Positions 35,651 through 44,847 of a stretch of 64,000 nucleotides of DNA are shown in pieces; within the stretch, counting starts at the first letter, position 1; every line of letters begins with the position of its first letter. The stretch is from assembly GCA_028044295.1 (NCBI GenBank), contig JAOFSE010000001.1, positions 1 to 64,000 on the forward strand, read 5' to 3'. This DNA is from Sulfurimonas sp. (lineage in GTDB: Bacteria > Campylobacterota > Campylobacteria > Campylobacterales > Sulfurimonadaceae). Made by a program: the position numbers and the translations under genes. The notes under the pieces are model-generated. The model made no database searches and was not told where the DNA came from. It saw only the letters and a list, made by a program, of their open reading frames with translations.

Positions 35651-38104
35651 GTGAGCAGACTACAGAAGTTTTGTAATTCAATGTTAGGAAAGATTACTCA
35701 TTTTATCTTAATTTTCACTTTTCTAACCATTGCTATGGTAACATCTATAGTCTATTTTATAGAGAAAAATGAACTTCTTAACCAGGCAAAAATAGAGTCT
35801 GATATGAGACTTGAGAATATTGCTAATAAGGTCAATGCTAAGTTAAATATAGCAAAAACATTGGCTCAAACATTAGCCTCAACTGCGCATTTGCTAGGTA
35901 GTGACCATCAATATAATTCTGAACTTATAATGTCAGTTATGTCAAATAAAAGTAATGACTCTTTCATTGCCGGTGGTGGAATATGGCCTGAACCATTTTC
36001 TCTTAATAAATCAAAAGAGAGAGATAGTTACTTTTTTGGAAGAGATGCAAAAAATCAGCTAGTTTTTGTTAATGACTATAATAAGAAAGACACTAAAGGT
36101 TATCACCAAGAAGAGTGGTATGTACCTGTAAAGCTCTTAAAGAAGAACACATTTTATTGGTCTAAGTCATACACAGACCCATATACTTTTCAACCGATGG
36201 TAACTATTAGTGTTCCGATATACATAAATAAAACATTTTTTGGGATTTCAACTGTAGATGTAAAGCTTAATGCACTTGATAATATATTGAGTCAAGAGTC
36301 TAGAAAAGTAGATGGTTTTGCCTTTATAATAGACAGAAATGATAAGTTTATAAGCTATCCAAGTGAATATATAAAAACTGATGATGGTGTTAGTGTACTT
36401 ATGCTAAAAGATTTTTTAAAAAGTAACTCTTATTTTAAACCGATATCAGATGCTATTGATAAAATAGTTGAGAAAAATCTATCAAACTTTAACAAAGATG
36501 ATAAAGATTATGCTGATGCATTACGTGAACAAAGTTATCAAATAGATGATAATGATGCAAATAGCATAGTTGCAATGTCAAAAGGTAATGATAATATCCA
36601 AAATATATATATAGAGAATTTTTTAAAAGCTGGTGCTGACTACTTAGTTGTTTTAAAGACTCTCCCTTCTCATTGGAAAATAGGTATGGCTACATCTCAT
36701 GATCTTATATTTAGCAAGAGAGCACTTATACTTCAAGTTATTGTTTACTCTATACTTTTTAGTATGTTATTAGTTGGGTTTATAGGATACTTTTTCTTAC
36801 ATAAGAATATAGTTCAGCCTATCCTGGATATAGTTTATCAGTTGACTCATAGCCCGACGGAGTACACTCTTATTGATACTAATGACAAGGGTGAATTAAA
36901 GACATTAGTAGATTCCTTAAATCATAGAACAAAACTACTACAACAAAGTTCTGAAGAATTAGTTGTAGCTACAAGAGTTAAAGATGAATTTTTAGCATCT
37001 ATGAGTCATGAAATTCGTACACCAATAACGGCAATAGACGGCTTTGTCGAGGTGCTAAAAAAAGAAGAAACTGACAGTAAGAAAAAACAACACTTAGCGA
37101 TTATAAGTAAGTCTAGTGACTCGTTAATGCTTATAGTAAATGATATATTGGACTTTTCAAATCTTGATAGTGGTAATGTGAAACTTAATAACACATGTAT
37201 TATACCTACTGATATGTTTGAAGAGCTTAGCCTTCTATTTTACGAAAAAGCAAAAGAAAAAAAAATATATATTAATTTAAAAGTTGATGAGAATGTTCCA
37301 CATGGAGTAATTGGTGATAGTATACGAATAAAACAGATTGTAGGTAACTTGCTTGATAACGCTATTAAGTTTTCTACGTCTGACTCAGAGGTTTTACTGA
37401 ATATAAACTATGATTTATTAAAAAAGAGTCTTCATGTTACTGTAAAAGATTATGGTATTGGTATTAAATTTGAAAACAGAGATAAAGTCTTTGAACCATT
37501 TAATCAAGAAGATACATCTACTACTAGGAAGTATGGTGGGACTGGTTTAGGTTTATCTATTTCTAAAAACTTAGCAAAACTAATGAACGGTGATTTAATT
37601 CTTGGTTTTGATAACAGTAGAGGGAGTGAGTTTATACTTGTTATACCTGCTGTTGAGTGTAAAGTTAAAGTGGCTGAAAAACTTGAGACAGTTATAAATA
37701 CTGAACTTGATTATGACAATTTAAAACTCAATGGTAAAATTCTTCTTGTTGAAGATAACTCAACTAATCAGTTATTTGTTTCAATGCTTTTAGAAGATGT
37801 TGATATAGAGGTAGAGATAGTAAGTAATGGTAAAGTAGCTGTAGATGTATATAAACAAAATAAGTATGATCTTATTTTAATGGATGAGAACATGCCTATA
37901 ATGAATGGTATAGAAGCTACTAGATTAATTCTTGAATATGAGAAAGAAAATAGTCTTACACATACACCAATCGTAGCATTAACTGCTAATGCCTTAAAAG
38001 GTGATAGAGAGAAGTTCTTAGATGCTGGTATGGATGAGTATATTAGTAAACCAATTAATAAAAAAACGTTCTATAGTACGATTAAACATTTTTTAGACAA
38101 ATAG
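35651..38104 (+). CDS. hybrid sensor histidine kinase (dCache-HisKA-HATPase-REC)
   Basis: 817 residues. A transmembrane helix (about 14-35) is followed by a periplasmic double-Cache sensor up to about 360 with the pattern YWSKSYTDPYTFQPMVTISV typical of dCache_1. A second helix (about 363-385) leads to a HAMP-like linker. HisKA has SMSHEIRTPITAI with the phospho-accepting His. HATPase has an N box (GNLLDNAIKFS), DYGIGI and GTGLGLSI. The C-terminal receiver has the acceptor Asp in ILMDENMPIMNG. Ligand unknown. GTG start with AAGG upstream. No dedicated regulator gene adjoins. Confidence 0.95.
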   Translation: MSRLQKFCNSMLGKITHFILIFTFLTIAMVTSIVYFIEKNELLNQAKIESDMRLENIANKVNAKLNIAKTLAQTLASTAHLLGSDHQYNSELIMSVMSNKSNDSFIAGGGIWPEPFSLNKSKERDSYFFGRDAKNQLVFVNDYNKKDTKGYHQEEWYVPVKLLKKNTFYWSKSYTDPYTFQPMVTISVPIYINKTFFGISTVDVKLNALDNILSQESRKVDGFAFIIDRNDKFISYPSEYIKTDDGVSVLMLKDFLKSNSYFKPISDAIDKIVEKNLSNFNKDDKDYADALREQSYQIDDNDANSIVAMSKGNDNIQNIYIENFLKAGADYLVVLKTLPSHWKIGMATSHDLIFSKRALILQVIVYSILFSMLLVGFIGYFFLHKNIVQPILDIVYQLTHSPTEYTLIDTNDKGELKTLVDSLNHRTKLLQQSSEELVVATRVKDEFLASMSHEIRTPITAIDGFVEVLKKEETDSKKKQHLAIISKSSDSLMLIVNDILDFSNLDSGNVKLNNTCIIPTDMFEELSLLFYEKAKEKKIYINLKVDENVPHGVIGDSIRIKQIVGNLLDNAIKFSTSDSEVLLNINYDLLKKSLHVTVKDYGIGIKFENRDKVFEPFNQEDTSTTRKYGGTGLGLSISKNLAKLMNGDLILGFDNSRGSEFILVIPAVECKVKVAEKLETVINTELDYDNLKLNGKILLVEDNSTNQLFVSMLLEDVDIEVEIVSNGKVAVDVYKQNKYDLILMDENMPIMNGIEATRLILEYEKENSLTHTPIVALTANALKGDREKFLDAGMDEYISKPINKKTFYSTIKHFLDK

Positions 38105-38117
38105 AATAGATAAATAG

Positions 38118-38639
38118 TTGAAAAAATATCTTATAACTTCAAATGCTTTGTGTGAAGAACTTCTTATTAAGCATAGTCCTAGTTATGCACTATATAGAGA
38201 TAAGACAAACCTCGATTACAAAACTCAAGCAGAGTCTTTTGTACATATGTGTAATAAGTTTGAGAGTACGAAGAGTTTTATACATCAAGATATGAACTTA
38301 GCTAAAGAGTTAAATGCAACTGGAGTTCATTTAACATCACAACAGTTTGATAGTATAGAAGATGCTAAACAATTAGGTATAGAAGTAATAGTAAGTACTC
38401 ATACGTATGAAGAGGTTTTAAAGGCTCAAAAATTGGGAGCAGATGCTGTAACATATAGTCCAATATTTGAATCTCCTAACAAGGGTGAACCAAAAGGTGT
38501 GAAAGACTTAGAAAATCTTTTAAAAGTATGTGACATAAAAGTTTTTGCTCTTGGTGGCATAATTGATGAGTTACATGTAGCAATGTTAGATAAAACAGAA
38601 GTGTATGGATTTGCTTCTATACGTTATTTTATGAATTAA
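38118..38639 (+). CDS. thiamine phosphate synthase-like (ThiE/TenI family)
   Basis: 173 residues, shorter than typical ThiE (about 210). Barrel motifs are visible: YALYRDKTN near 24, IHQDMNLAKELNATGVHL near 55-70, VSTHTYEEVLKAQKLGADAVTYSPIFESPNKGEPKG and FALGGI. The early phosphate loops are reduced, and it could be a TenI-type protein or a minimal ThiE. TTG start at 38118, 13 bases after the kinase. The dgkA gene follows closely. Confidence 0.75.
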   Translation: MKKYLITSNALCEELLIKHSPSYALYRDKTNLDYKTQAESFVHMCNKFESTKSFIHQDMNLAKELNATGVHLTSQQFDSIEDAKQLGIEVIVSTHTYEEVLKAQKLGADAVTYSPIFESPNKGEPKGVKDLENLLKVCDIKVFALGGIIDELHVAMLDKTEVYGFASIRYFMN

Positions 38640-38648
38640 GGGTATAAA

Positions 38649-39014
38649 GTGAGAAATCAACCAAAATATAATTTTTTTAAAAACACAAGCTATGCTTTAA
38701 ATGGCATGGTAGATATGATAAAAACAGAATCTTCATTTAAAATCGAGTTAGTTATAGCTCTTATTTTGTTGCCTGTTATTGTATATATAGATGCTAGCTT
38801 AATCCATAAGGCTTTGATGTTTATAACTCTTATGGGTATGCTGATTGCAGAGGCTATTAATAGTGCTATTGAGAGAGTAGTGGACTTAGTAACCCTAGAG
38901 CATAATGAAATGGCAGGTCGCGCAAAGGATGTTGGTAGTAGTGTTGTTTTTTTAAGTATATTTGTTTTTGTAGGAACTTGGGGTTTAGTAATAATAGACT
39001 TGCTATGTAAGTAG
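38649..39014 (+). CDS. dgkA: diacylglycerol kinase
   Basis: 121 residues with three transmembrane helices. FKIELVIALILLPVIVY, MLIAEAINSAIERVVDLV and HEMAGRAKD-like (HNEMAGRAKDVGSSVVFL) are the DgkA catalytic signature. It recycles diacylglycerol to phosphatidic acid at the inner membrane. GTG start at 38649. Its last 12 bases overlap the convergent flavoprotein gene. Confidence 0.93.
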   Translation: MRNQPKYNFFKNTSYALNGMVDMIKTESSFKIELVIALILLPVIVYIDASLIHKALMFITLMGMLIAEAINSAIERVVDLVTLEHNEMAGRAKDVGSSVVFLSIFVFVGTWGLVIIDLLCK

Positions 39015-40238
39015 TCTGCCAGCTAAGTAACCACTAGCAAAACTCCACTGTAGGTTATAACCTCCACATGGACCATCTAGATTCATTACCTCTCCACAAA
39101 AGTAAAGACCATCAATCAACTTACTTTGCATTGTTTTTGGGTCTATCTCATTTAGTTTTATTCCACCTCTTGTAATCATTGCCATTTTAAAACCATCATG
39201 ACCTGTTATTGTTAGTGGAGTCCAAGCCAGAAGAGATATCAACTTAGCTCTGGAAGCCCCTTTCGTTTTAGAGTATGGTGAGGTAGGGTCAATATCTGCT
39301 ATATATAAGAGTTCTTGTGACAATGGCTCAGGAAGTAAGGTTTTAACCAAAGAGAGAATGTCTACATGTAGTTCTTTATCTAACTCATTTTTAAAGTGCT
39401 TACTAATTTGCTCTTCATTCATGCCCTTAGTTAGATTCGCTAGTACAGGTACTTCACCATACTTAGATATAAGAGGAGTGATTTCTCTGGCAAAATCAAG
39501 AACTACAGGACCACGTATACCAGTTTTGGTAAAGATTAAGTCACCGTGAGCTTTTAACTTTTTATGTTTTTTCATATCGACTCTAAACTCAACCTTAGCA
39601 ATAGTATCTGCTCGACAGTTCTTTACCCATTCTTCTTTGGTTTTTAAAGGCATCATCGCAGGGTGAAGTTCTGTAGTCGAGTGACCTAAATCTTTAGCCA
39701 TCTCATAACCATCGCCTTCAGCACCAAGAACTGGATAACCCAACCCACCAGTCGCAATTACTATATTTTTAGCTCTAAACTCATCTGTAGTGCTTTTTAC
39801 ACCTATAACTGAGTTGTCTATATGTAGAATGTCTTCAACTTTTTGAGAACAAATAATATCTACATGTAACTTCTCTAACTCATCTAGTAGAGCCGCTATG
39901 ATCGTAACAGAAGAGTGAGAGGTTGGAAATACACGAAAACCATCTGGAGCATGAGTATCTACACCTATTTCATCGAAGAACTTGATGAGGTCTTTATGGT
40001 TGAAATCATTGATCGCATTTTGCATAAAACGACCATCACGACCAAATTTTGCCATAAAGTCTTCATTTGAGAGAGTGTTAGTAAGGTTACATCTTCCCCC
40101 ACCAGTTGCTTTTAGTTTTGCAGCTACTTGTGATAGTTTTTCAAGAATGAGTACTTTTTTACCAGCTCTTGCAGCAGTTATTGCAGATATCATTCCTGCT
40201 GCACCTGATCCAATTACTATAAGTTCATATTCTTTCAT
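39003..40238 (-). CDS. YhiN/HI0933-family flavoprotein
   Basis: 411 residues. N-terminal dinucleotide fold VIGSGAAGMISAITAARAGKK with ILEK, then KLKATGGGRCNLTN, the HI0933/BaiN family mark. NIVIATGGLGYPVLGAEGDGYEMA and C-terminal GGIKLNEIDPKTMQSKLIDG, CGEVMNLDGPCGGYNLQWSF are conserved. A presumed FAD/NAD(P)H oxidoreductase with unknown substrate. Two TACATGTA sites fall in codons for Leu-His-Val-Asp near 125 and 285. Confidence 0.9.
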   Translation of the reverse strand: MKEYELIVIGSGAAGMISAITAARAGKKVLILEKLSQVAAKLKATGGGRCNLTNTLSNEDFMAKFGRDGRFMQNAINDFNHKDLIKFFDEIGVDTHAPDGFRVFPTSHSSVTIIAALLDELEKLHVDIICSQKVEDILHIDNSVIGVKSTTDEFRAKNIVIATGGLGYPVLGAEGDGYEMAKDLGHSTTELHPAMMPLKTKEEWVKNCRADTIAKVEFRVDMKKHKKLKAHGDLIFTKTGIRGPVVLDFAREITPLISKYGEVPVLANLTKGMNEEQISKHFKNELDKELHVDILSLVKTLLPEPLSQELLYIADIDPTSPYSKTKGASRAKLISLLAWTPLTITGHDGFKMAMITRGGIKLNEIDPKTMQSKLIDGLYFCGEVMNLDGPCGGYNLQWSFASGYLAGRLLT

Positions 40239-40251
40239 AATGGAATTCTAG

Positions 40252-40257
40252 TATAAT
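40252..40257 (+). promoter_or_regulatory. -10 element upstream of the DTW gene
   Basis: TATAAT, 25 bases before the ATG at 40282, in a short gap between divergent genes. Confidence 0.5.
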
Positions 40258-40281
40258 TTCGATTATTTTTATAGGTTGATT

Positions 40282-40941
40282 ATGCAAACACTTTATGGTG
40301 ATAGAGAAAAATGTTACAAATGTTATAGGCCACAAAGCTCATGCATGTGCTCTTACATCAACAGTTTTGATACAGATACTAAGTTTGTAATCCTTATGCA
40401 CCCAAAAGAGTTTAAAAAAGTCAAAAACAATACGGGTCATTTTACACATCAAACTCTTAAAAATTCTGAACTATTTATTGGGGTTGATTTCTCAGACCAC
40501 AATCGTATAAATGAAATAATTTCAACACATGAGAGTTACATACTTTTCCCTTCCGTAGATGCAATAAATCTTAGTGAAAGTAAACCTACATGTAAGAATG
40601 ACAAAGCTATGGCGATTTTTCTCATAGACTCTACGTGGGCATGTACAAAGAAGATGTTTAATGAGAGTAAAAATCTTAGGTCATTAAGACATATGAGCTT
40701 TTCTACCAAGAGAACATCTGAGTATAAAATAAAAATCCAACCACAAAAAGAGTACCTCTCAACTATAGAATCCGTACATGTAGTGTTAGAACTTTTAAAT
40801 GATAAAAAAGTTGAGAGTATAGAGCAGGATAGTTTAGATGGCTTTTTAAAACCATTTTATATGATGATAGAATATCAACAAAAATTGATAGAAAACCCAA
40901 AAAGTAATTCTGTAAGATACAGACGAAAGAAAGATAAGTAG
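40282..40941 (+). CDS. DTW domain tRNA-uridine aminocarboxypropyltransferase-like protein
   Basis: 219 residues. An N-terminal zinc-binding pattern C11-x2-C14-x6-C21-x-C23 is followed by LMHPKEFKKVKNNTGHFTH, LFPS and IDSTWACTKKMF, the last being the DTW motif in the Asp-Ser-Thr-Trp form. Family members (TapT) place an acp group on uridine 47 of tRNA. I use ATG 40282 with AGG seven bases upstream in place of a TTG two codons earlier. It is alone between two promoters. Confidence 0.88.
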   Translation: MQTLYGDREKCYKCYRPQSSCMCSYINSFDTDTKFVILMHPKEFKKVKNNTGHFTHQTLKNSELFIGVDFSDHNRINEIISTHESYILFPSVDAINLSESKPTCKNDKAMAIFLIDSTWACTKKMFNESKNLRSLRHMSFSTKRTSEYKIKIQPQKEYLSTIESVHVVLELLNDKKVESIEQDSLDGFLKPFYMMIEYQQKLIENPKSNSVRYRRKKDK

Positions 40942-40972
40942 TCATTTTATTTTTATAAAATTAAATTAATGG

Positions 40973-40978
40973 TAGAAT
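40973..40978 (+). promoter_or_regulatory. -10 element for carbonic anhydrase (TGGTAGAAT type)
   Basis: TAGAAT in TGGTAGAAT, 34 bases before the start at 41013. Third copy of this element in the window. Confidence 0.5.
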
Positions 40979-41012
40979 CCTTCTCTCAAAATTAATTTAT
41001 AGAAGGTTAAAT

Positions 41013-41747
41013 ATGAATAAATCAATTATATCAGCAGTAGCATTAATATTTTTAATGTCAGGATGTTCACTCCTTGACCATAAACAAGCAGACCATGAAG
41101 CTCACTGGGATTATAAAGAACATGGTCCAGAACATTGGGGAGACTTTAGCGGTACATGTGATTCAGGAAAGGCTCAGTCTCCTATAAATATCATTCCAAC
41201 GCAAAGTGTACACCTTGACAGTTCATATGAAATAACTTTTGATGAGGATGTTCATACTGATGCAAAAATATTTGATAATGGACATTCTATAAAAGTAGTT
41301 CCGCAAAAAGGTGGTAAAATCACTCTTCATGGAAAAGACTATAAATTAATCCAATTCCATTTTCATGGGAAAAGTGAACATACTATAGATGGTAGACAGT
41401 ACGATATGGTCGCTCATATGGTACACCAAGCGGAAGATAAAACATTAGCTGTTGTTGCTGTTATGTTTGAGGTTGGTGAAAAAAATCAATTTATTAAATC
41501 AATTATAAATAATGTTGGAAAAGAAATTAACATTGATCCTCAAGATTTACTTCCAAAGGATGTTTCTCACTACTATCACTATGTAGGTTCGTTAACAACA
41601 CCTCCATGTTCTGAAAATGTACAATGGTATATTTTAAAAGATACAGATAGTATCTCTTCTGAACAATTAAAAACGTTTAGAAAGTTTTATATAGATAATG
41701 AAAGACCAGTTCAACCATTAAACTCAAGACATATTGAGTCTAAGTAA
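41013..41747 (+). CDS. cah: alpha-class carbonic anhydrase, lipoprotein
   Basis: 244 residues. A lipoprotein signal ends at LMSGC (Cys 18), so the enzyme is probably anchored in the periplasm. The alpha-CA fold is shown by GTCDSGKAQSPINI, the zinc ligands in QFHFHGKSEH and MVAHMVH, and the TTPPCSENVQWYI strand. It interconverts CO2 and bicarbonate. Alpha enzymes in the periplasm of related bacteria aid inorganic carbon supply or pH tolerance. It has its own promoter and a hairpin at the stop codon. Confidence 0.96.
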   Translation: MNKSIISAVALIFLMSGCSLLDHKQADHEAHWDYKEHGPEHWGDFSGTCDSGKAQSPINIIPTQSVHLDSSYEITFDEDVHTDAKIFDNGHSIKVVPQKGGKITLHGKDYKLIQFHFHGKSEHTIDGRQYDMVAHMVHQAEDKTLAVVAVMFEVGEKNQFIKSIINNVGKEINIDPQDLLPKDVSHYYHYVGSLTTPPCSENVQWYILKDTDSISSEQLKTFRKFYIDNERPVQPLNSRHIESK

Positions 41748-41763
41748 TTCCTTTTAGGAATTA
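41745..41763. terminator. hairpin formed from the convergent stop codons of cah and yggS
   Basis: TAATTCCT and AGGAATTA pair over eight bases with a TTT loop. The first arm begins with the TAA of cah and the second ends with the complement of the yggS TAA. Likely a shared terminator. Confidence 0.6.
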
Positions 41764-42435
41764 TTTAGGAAATAAAACAGAGCCAAGTCTAACTAGGTTT
41801 GATCCACATTCAATAGCCATTTCAAAATCACCACTCATTCCCATAGAACAAATAGTCGCACCTTCAAGTTCTTTATATATATTGTGAGTCGTCTCGAAAC
41901 TTTTTTTGATTACATCTTGATCGTCACTATGTGCACCTATACTCATAACACCTCTTAGGTTTATGTTAGGACATTCTAGTTGAATCTTTGCATATATATC
42001 ACTAGCGACTTCTGGCATAAATCCATGCTTAGACTCTTCTTTAGCAGAGTTTATTTGCATAAGTGTATCTAGTGTCATATCTTTAGCTTCTAGTTTCTTT
42101 TGAAGCTCATAAGCTAATTCAAGTGAATCAAGTGAGTGAAAGAGAGTAGGATCAATATCTAATAGGTTATTTATTTTGTTTTTTTGAAGATTACCTACAA
42201 AGTGCCATTCTAATGGTAGTTCATCTAGCTCAGTAGATTTTACCTTTAAGTCTTGTACTTTGTTTTCACCGTAAGCTCTTTGACCAATTTTATATAGTTT
42301 TTCAATATCGGAACTTGTAGAGTACTTACTAATAGCTACTATTTTAACAATATGGTGACCACTAACTCTAATTCTAGCAAACTCAACTCTTCTTATAACA
42401 TCGTCTAAATGTAATTTGTAATCTAATTCTGTCAT
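41761..42435 (-). CDS. PLP homeostasis protein, YggS family
   Basis: 224 residues, single-domain alanine-racemase-like barrel. The PLP lysine lies in IVAISKYS near 30; YGENKVQDL, WHFVGNLQKNKINN and FHSLDSLELA follow, with SMGMSGDFEMAIECGSNLVRLGS at the C-terminus. It carries pyridoxal phosphate without known enzyme activity and keeps free PLP balanced. Convergent with cah. Confidence 0.93.
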   Translation of the reverse strand: MTELDYKLHLDDVIRRVEFARIRVSGHHIVKIVAISKYSTSSDIEKLYKIGQRAYGENKVQDLKVKSTELDELPLEWHFVGNLQKNKINNLLDIDPTLFHSLDSLELAYELQKKLEAKDMTLDTLMQINSAKEESKHGFMPEVASDIYAKIQLECPNINLRGVMSIGAHSDDQDVIKKSFETTHNIYKELEGATICSMGMSGDFEMAIECGSNLVRLGSVLFPK

Positions 42436-42561
42436 TTATCTATTTTCACTTCTATATATAGTTTTATTTTGATAATATTATAACCATATGTTAATAAACA
42501 TTAGTTTATCCACATACTAGTCATTGAGATATATCAAATTTGATTAAAAAGAGAATTTTTT

Positions 42562-43125
42562 ATGGACAAACTTAAATACATCCTTCTTCCTATATTGTTA
42601 TTGTTAGTCATATTTCTTATAAGCTTTAGTGGTAACTTTACAGATAGCATAGGTGTAATTAAAGTAGATAAAAAGATAGAGTCTAAAGTTTTTTATGACT
42701 ATGACAATGACATCATATTTGTCTTTTTTGGATATGTAGGATGTACAAATATTTGCACTCCAAGATTAAATGAAATAGTACCGATATATAAAGAATTAAA
42801 AAAAAATAGTATTGATGTAAAAACTATTTTCATAAATATGAAAAAGTTTGATGATAGGTCATTACCATTACAGTTTGCTAAAGCTTTTCATAATGAGTTT
42901 ACTGGTTTATATATGGAAGATAATGAGCTGTACAGTTTACAAAGTGAGTTTAATGTTGTGAATGTTCCATCTATGGTGGAAGATGGTGAATATAATCATA
43001 CATCATTTCTTTTTCTACTTAAAAAAACTCACAATGGTATGTATACACTTCGTAGAATATACACATATGTTCCCTACGATAAAGAAACTATTGTAAAAGA
43101 CATTAAGGCAAATTTCTCTGATTAA
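42562..43125 (+). CDS. SCO1/SenC-family protein
   Basis: 187 residues with an N-terminal membrane anchor (YILLPILLLLVIFLISFSG). VFFGYVGCTNICTPR gives the C-x3-C copper site, and the later DGEYNHTSF supplies the third His ligand. SCO proteins deliver copper to the CuA site of cytochrome oxidase or act as redox proteins at the outer face of the inner membrane. It lies alone, and its 3' end overlaps rseP by four bases in convergent orientation. Confidence 0.85.
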   Translation: MDKLKYILLPILLLLVIFLISFSGNFTDSIGVIKVDKKIESKVFYDYDNDIIFVFFGYVGCTNICTPRLNEIVPIYKELKKNSIDVKTIFINMKKFDDRSLPLQFAKAFHNEFTGLYMEDNELYSLQSEFNVVNVPSMVEDGEYNHTSFLFLLKKTHNGMYTLRRIYTYVPYDKETIVKDIKANFSD

Positions 43126-44174
43126 CCCATAAGCCTATTTATATCATTATAGACACCAAGACCCATAAGAGAGAAAAGTATTGCCCAGCCAGCTATAGTG
43201 AGTTTAATCATAACAGCTTCACTAACTTCACGCTTGAAAAGCATCTCATACATATTAAACATGATATGTCCACCATCAAGAGCTGGAATAGGAAGTAGAT
43301 TAAGAACCCCAAGGTTAACAGAAATGAGTGCTGCAAAAGCAAGTACACTCATCCATCCAAACGCAGCTGCATCAGAAGTGATTTTAACTATAGATATAAC
43401 ACCACCTAATTCATTAGCTGGAACATCACCAACTATTAACTTCTGAAGTCCTGTAAATATCATAGTAGAGGCAAAAATTGTTTGTTCGGTTGCATAAGAG
43501 AATACTTCACTAATGCTAAGTTCTAGTTTGTGAGAAACTCCTGCACTTCCTATACCTATCATCTTCTTTTGAATCACTTCATTGAACATATTTTTAGTCT
43601 CAGTGATTTTAGGGTTTAAAACTTTATGCTCAATAAATCCATCTCTTTGTATCTCTACATGTAGAGTACCATCGGAGAACTCTATGAGCTCTGCCATCTC
43701 TTTCCATGTTTTGATAGGGGTAGAGTTGATAGATAGTACCGTATCATCTGTTTTAAGTCCTGCTACAAAAGCAGGTGAGTCTTCAACGACTTTACCAACG
43801 ACAGGAGAGAGTATTTGTGGACCACCAAGAGCGATAGTGAAGTAAAGTACAAATGCTAAGATGAAGTTAGCCGCAGGACCAGCCAAAAGAATAAGTATCT
43901 TTTGAAAGGGTGTTTTTACATTGTAGCTGTCATCATCATAGCTTTTTTTAGTTGGGTCTGTGTCGTCTTGGCCTTTCATCTTTACATATCCACCAAGGGG
44001 GATAGCTGCTATAGTCCACTGCGTTCCCCATTTGTAAAATGATGCTAGTTTTTTTCCAAAACCGATGCTAAAGACTTCTACTTTTACACCTACGCGTCTT
44101 GCTATATAGTAGTGCCCAAGTTCATGAAAAAATATAAGAAGCGATAGAACTAAAAGTGATACTAACCAACTCAT
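43122..44174 (-). CDS. rseP: RIP metalloprotease RseP (site-2 protease)
   Basis: 350 residues, with four transmembrane segments and one PDZ domain (about 105-190, with GKVVEDSPAFVAGLKTDD). The zinc site HELGH is at 17-21 in the first helix, and NLLPIPALDGGH near 295 supplies the third ligand. It cleaves transmembrane anti-sigma factors or signal peptides within the membrane. It follows pgsA with one shared base; pgsA-rseP linkage is common in this phylum. One TACATGTA copy falls in codons for Leu-His-Val-Glu. Confidence 0.95.
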   Translation of the reverse strand: MSWLVSLLVLSLLIFFHELGHYYIARRVGVKVEVFSIGFGKKLASFYKWGTQWTIAAIPLGGYVKMKGQDDTDPTKKSYDDDSYNVKTPFQKILILLAGPAANFILAFVLYFTIALGGPQILSPVVGKVVEDSPAFVAGLKTDDTVLSINSTPIKTWKEMAELIEFSDGTLHVEIQRDGFIEHKVLNPKITETKNMFNEVIQKKMIGIGSAGVSHKLELSISEVFSYATEQTIFASTMIFTGLQKLIVGDVPANELGGVISIVKITSDAAAFGWMSVLAFAALISVNLGVLNLLPIPALDGGHIMFNMYEMLFKREVSEAVMIKLTIAGWAILFSLMGLGVYNDINRLMG

Positions 44175-44725
44175 TAGTTTTTACCTTTTAAAAGCGCATT
44201 TCTAAAGCCGTAAAGGTACTCTAGTCCTGAGTACACAGTTAGAGCTACAGCAAACCATAAAAGTTCCTCTGCATAAGGCCAGTGCATGAGTAGAAAACCT
44301 ATAGCAAACATTTGACCTACAGTTTTAACTTTTCCTGCCCATGATGCTTTTACATCTAAGCCTTCACTAACAGCAACTGTACGGATACCCGTTATGAAAA
44401 GTTCACGAATGATTATGATGTAGATTGCCCATGCTGAAGCTTCTCCTACCATCATAAGACCTAAAAATGCAGCAATAGTTAACATTTTATCTGCTAATGG
44501 GTCTATGATTGCACCAAGCATTGTCATTTGGTTCCACTCTCTAGCAATAAAACCGTCAAAAAAGTCAGTTACACTAGCAAGAACAAATAGTAAAGAGGCG
44601 AAGTAGTAGCTCCAAGTTATGTGATAACCAGCATCTGTGAAGTAGCTTGGATTTAAAATCACCCAAAACAGAATAGGTGCTAAAAGTATACGTAATGATG
44701 CCAATGTATTTGGAAGATTAAGCAA
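44174..44725 (-). CDS. pgsA: CDP-diacylglycerol-glycerol-3-phosphate 3-phosphatidyltransferase
   Basis: 183 residues, polytopic. The CDP-alcohol phosphatidyltransferase motif (DGx2ARx8Gx3Dx3D) is seen from DFFDGFIAREW to GAIIDPLADK near 59-82. It makes phosphatidylglycerophosphate for phosphatidylglycerol and cardiolipin. It starts the pgsA-rseP unit. Confidence 0.95.
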   Translation of the reverse strand: MLNLPNTLASLRILLAPILFWVILNPSYFTDAGYHITWSYYFASLLFVLASVTDFFDGFIAREWNQMTMLGAIIDPLADKMLTIAAFLGLMMVGEASAWAIYIIIIRELFITGIRTVAVSEGLDVKASWAGKVKTVGQMFAIGFLLMHWPYAEELLWFAVALTVYSGLEYLYGFRNALLKGKN

Positions 44726-44821
44726 GAATATCCTTGAATTATTTATTGTGTTATTTTAACTGTTTGGCTCTTAATATAGGCTTGGTATATGGTTCTAAAT
44801 CATATTTAAAATACAAAAAGG

Positions 44822-44827
44822 TATAAT
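44822..44827 (+). promoter_or_regulatory. -10 element for the porin gene
   Basis: A consensus TATAAT followed by a short leader with AAGGAAT before the ATG at 44848. The predicted start is near 44834. Confidence 0.6.
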
Positions 44828-44847
44828 TCGGAATAAGGAATATATAA

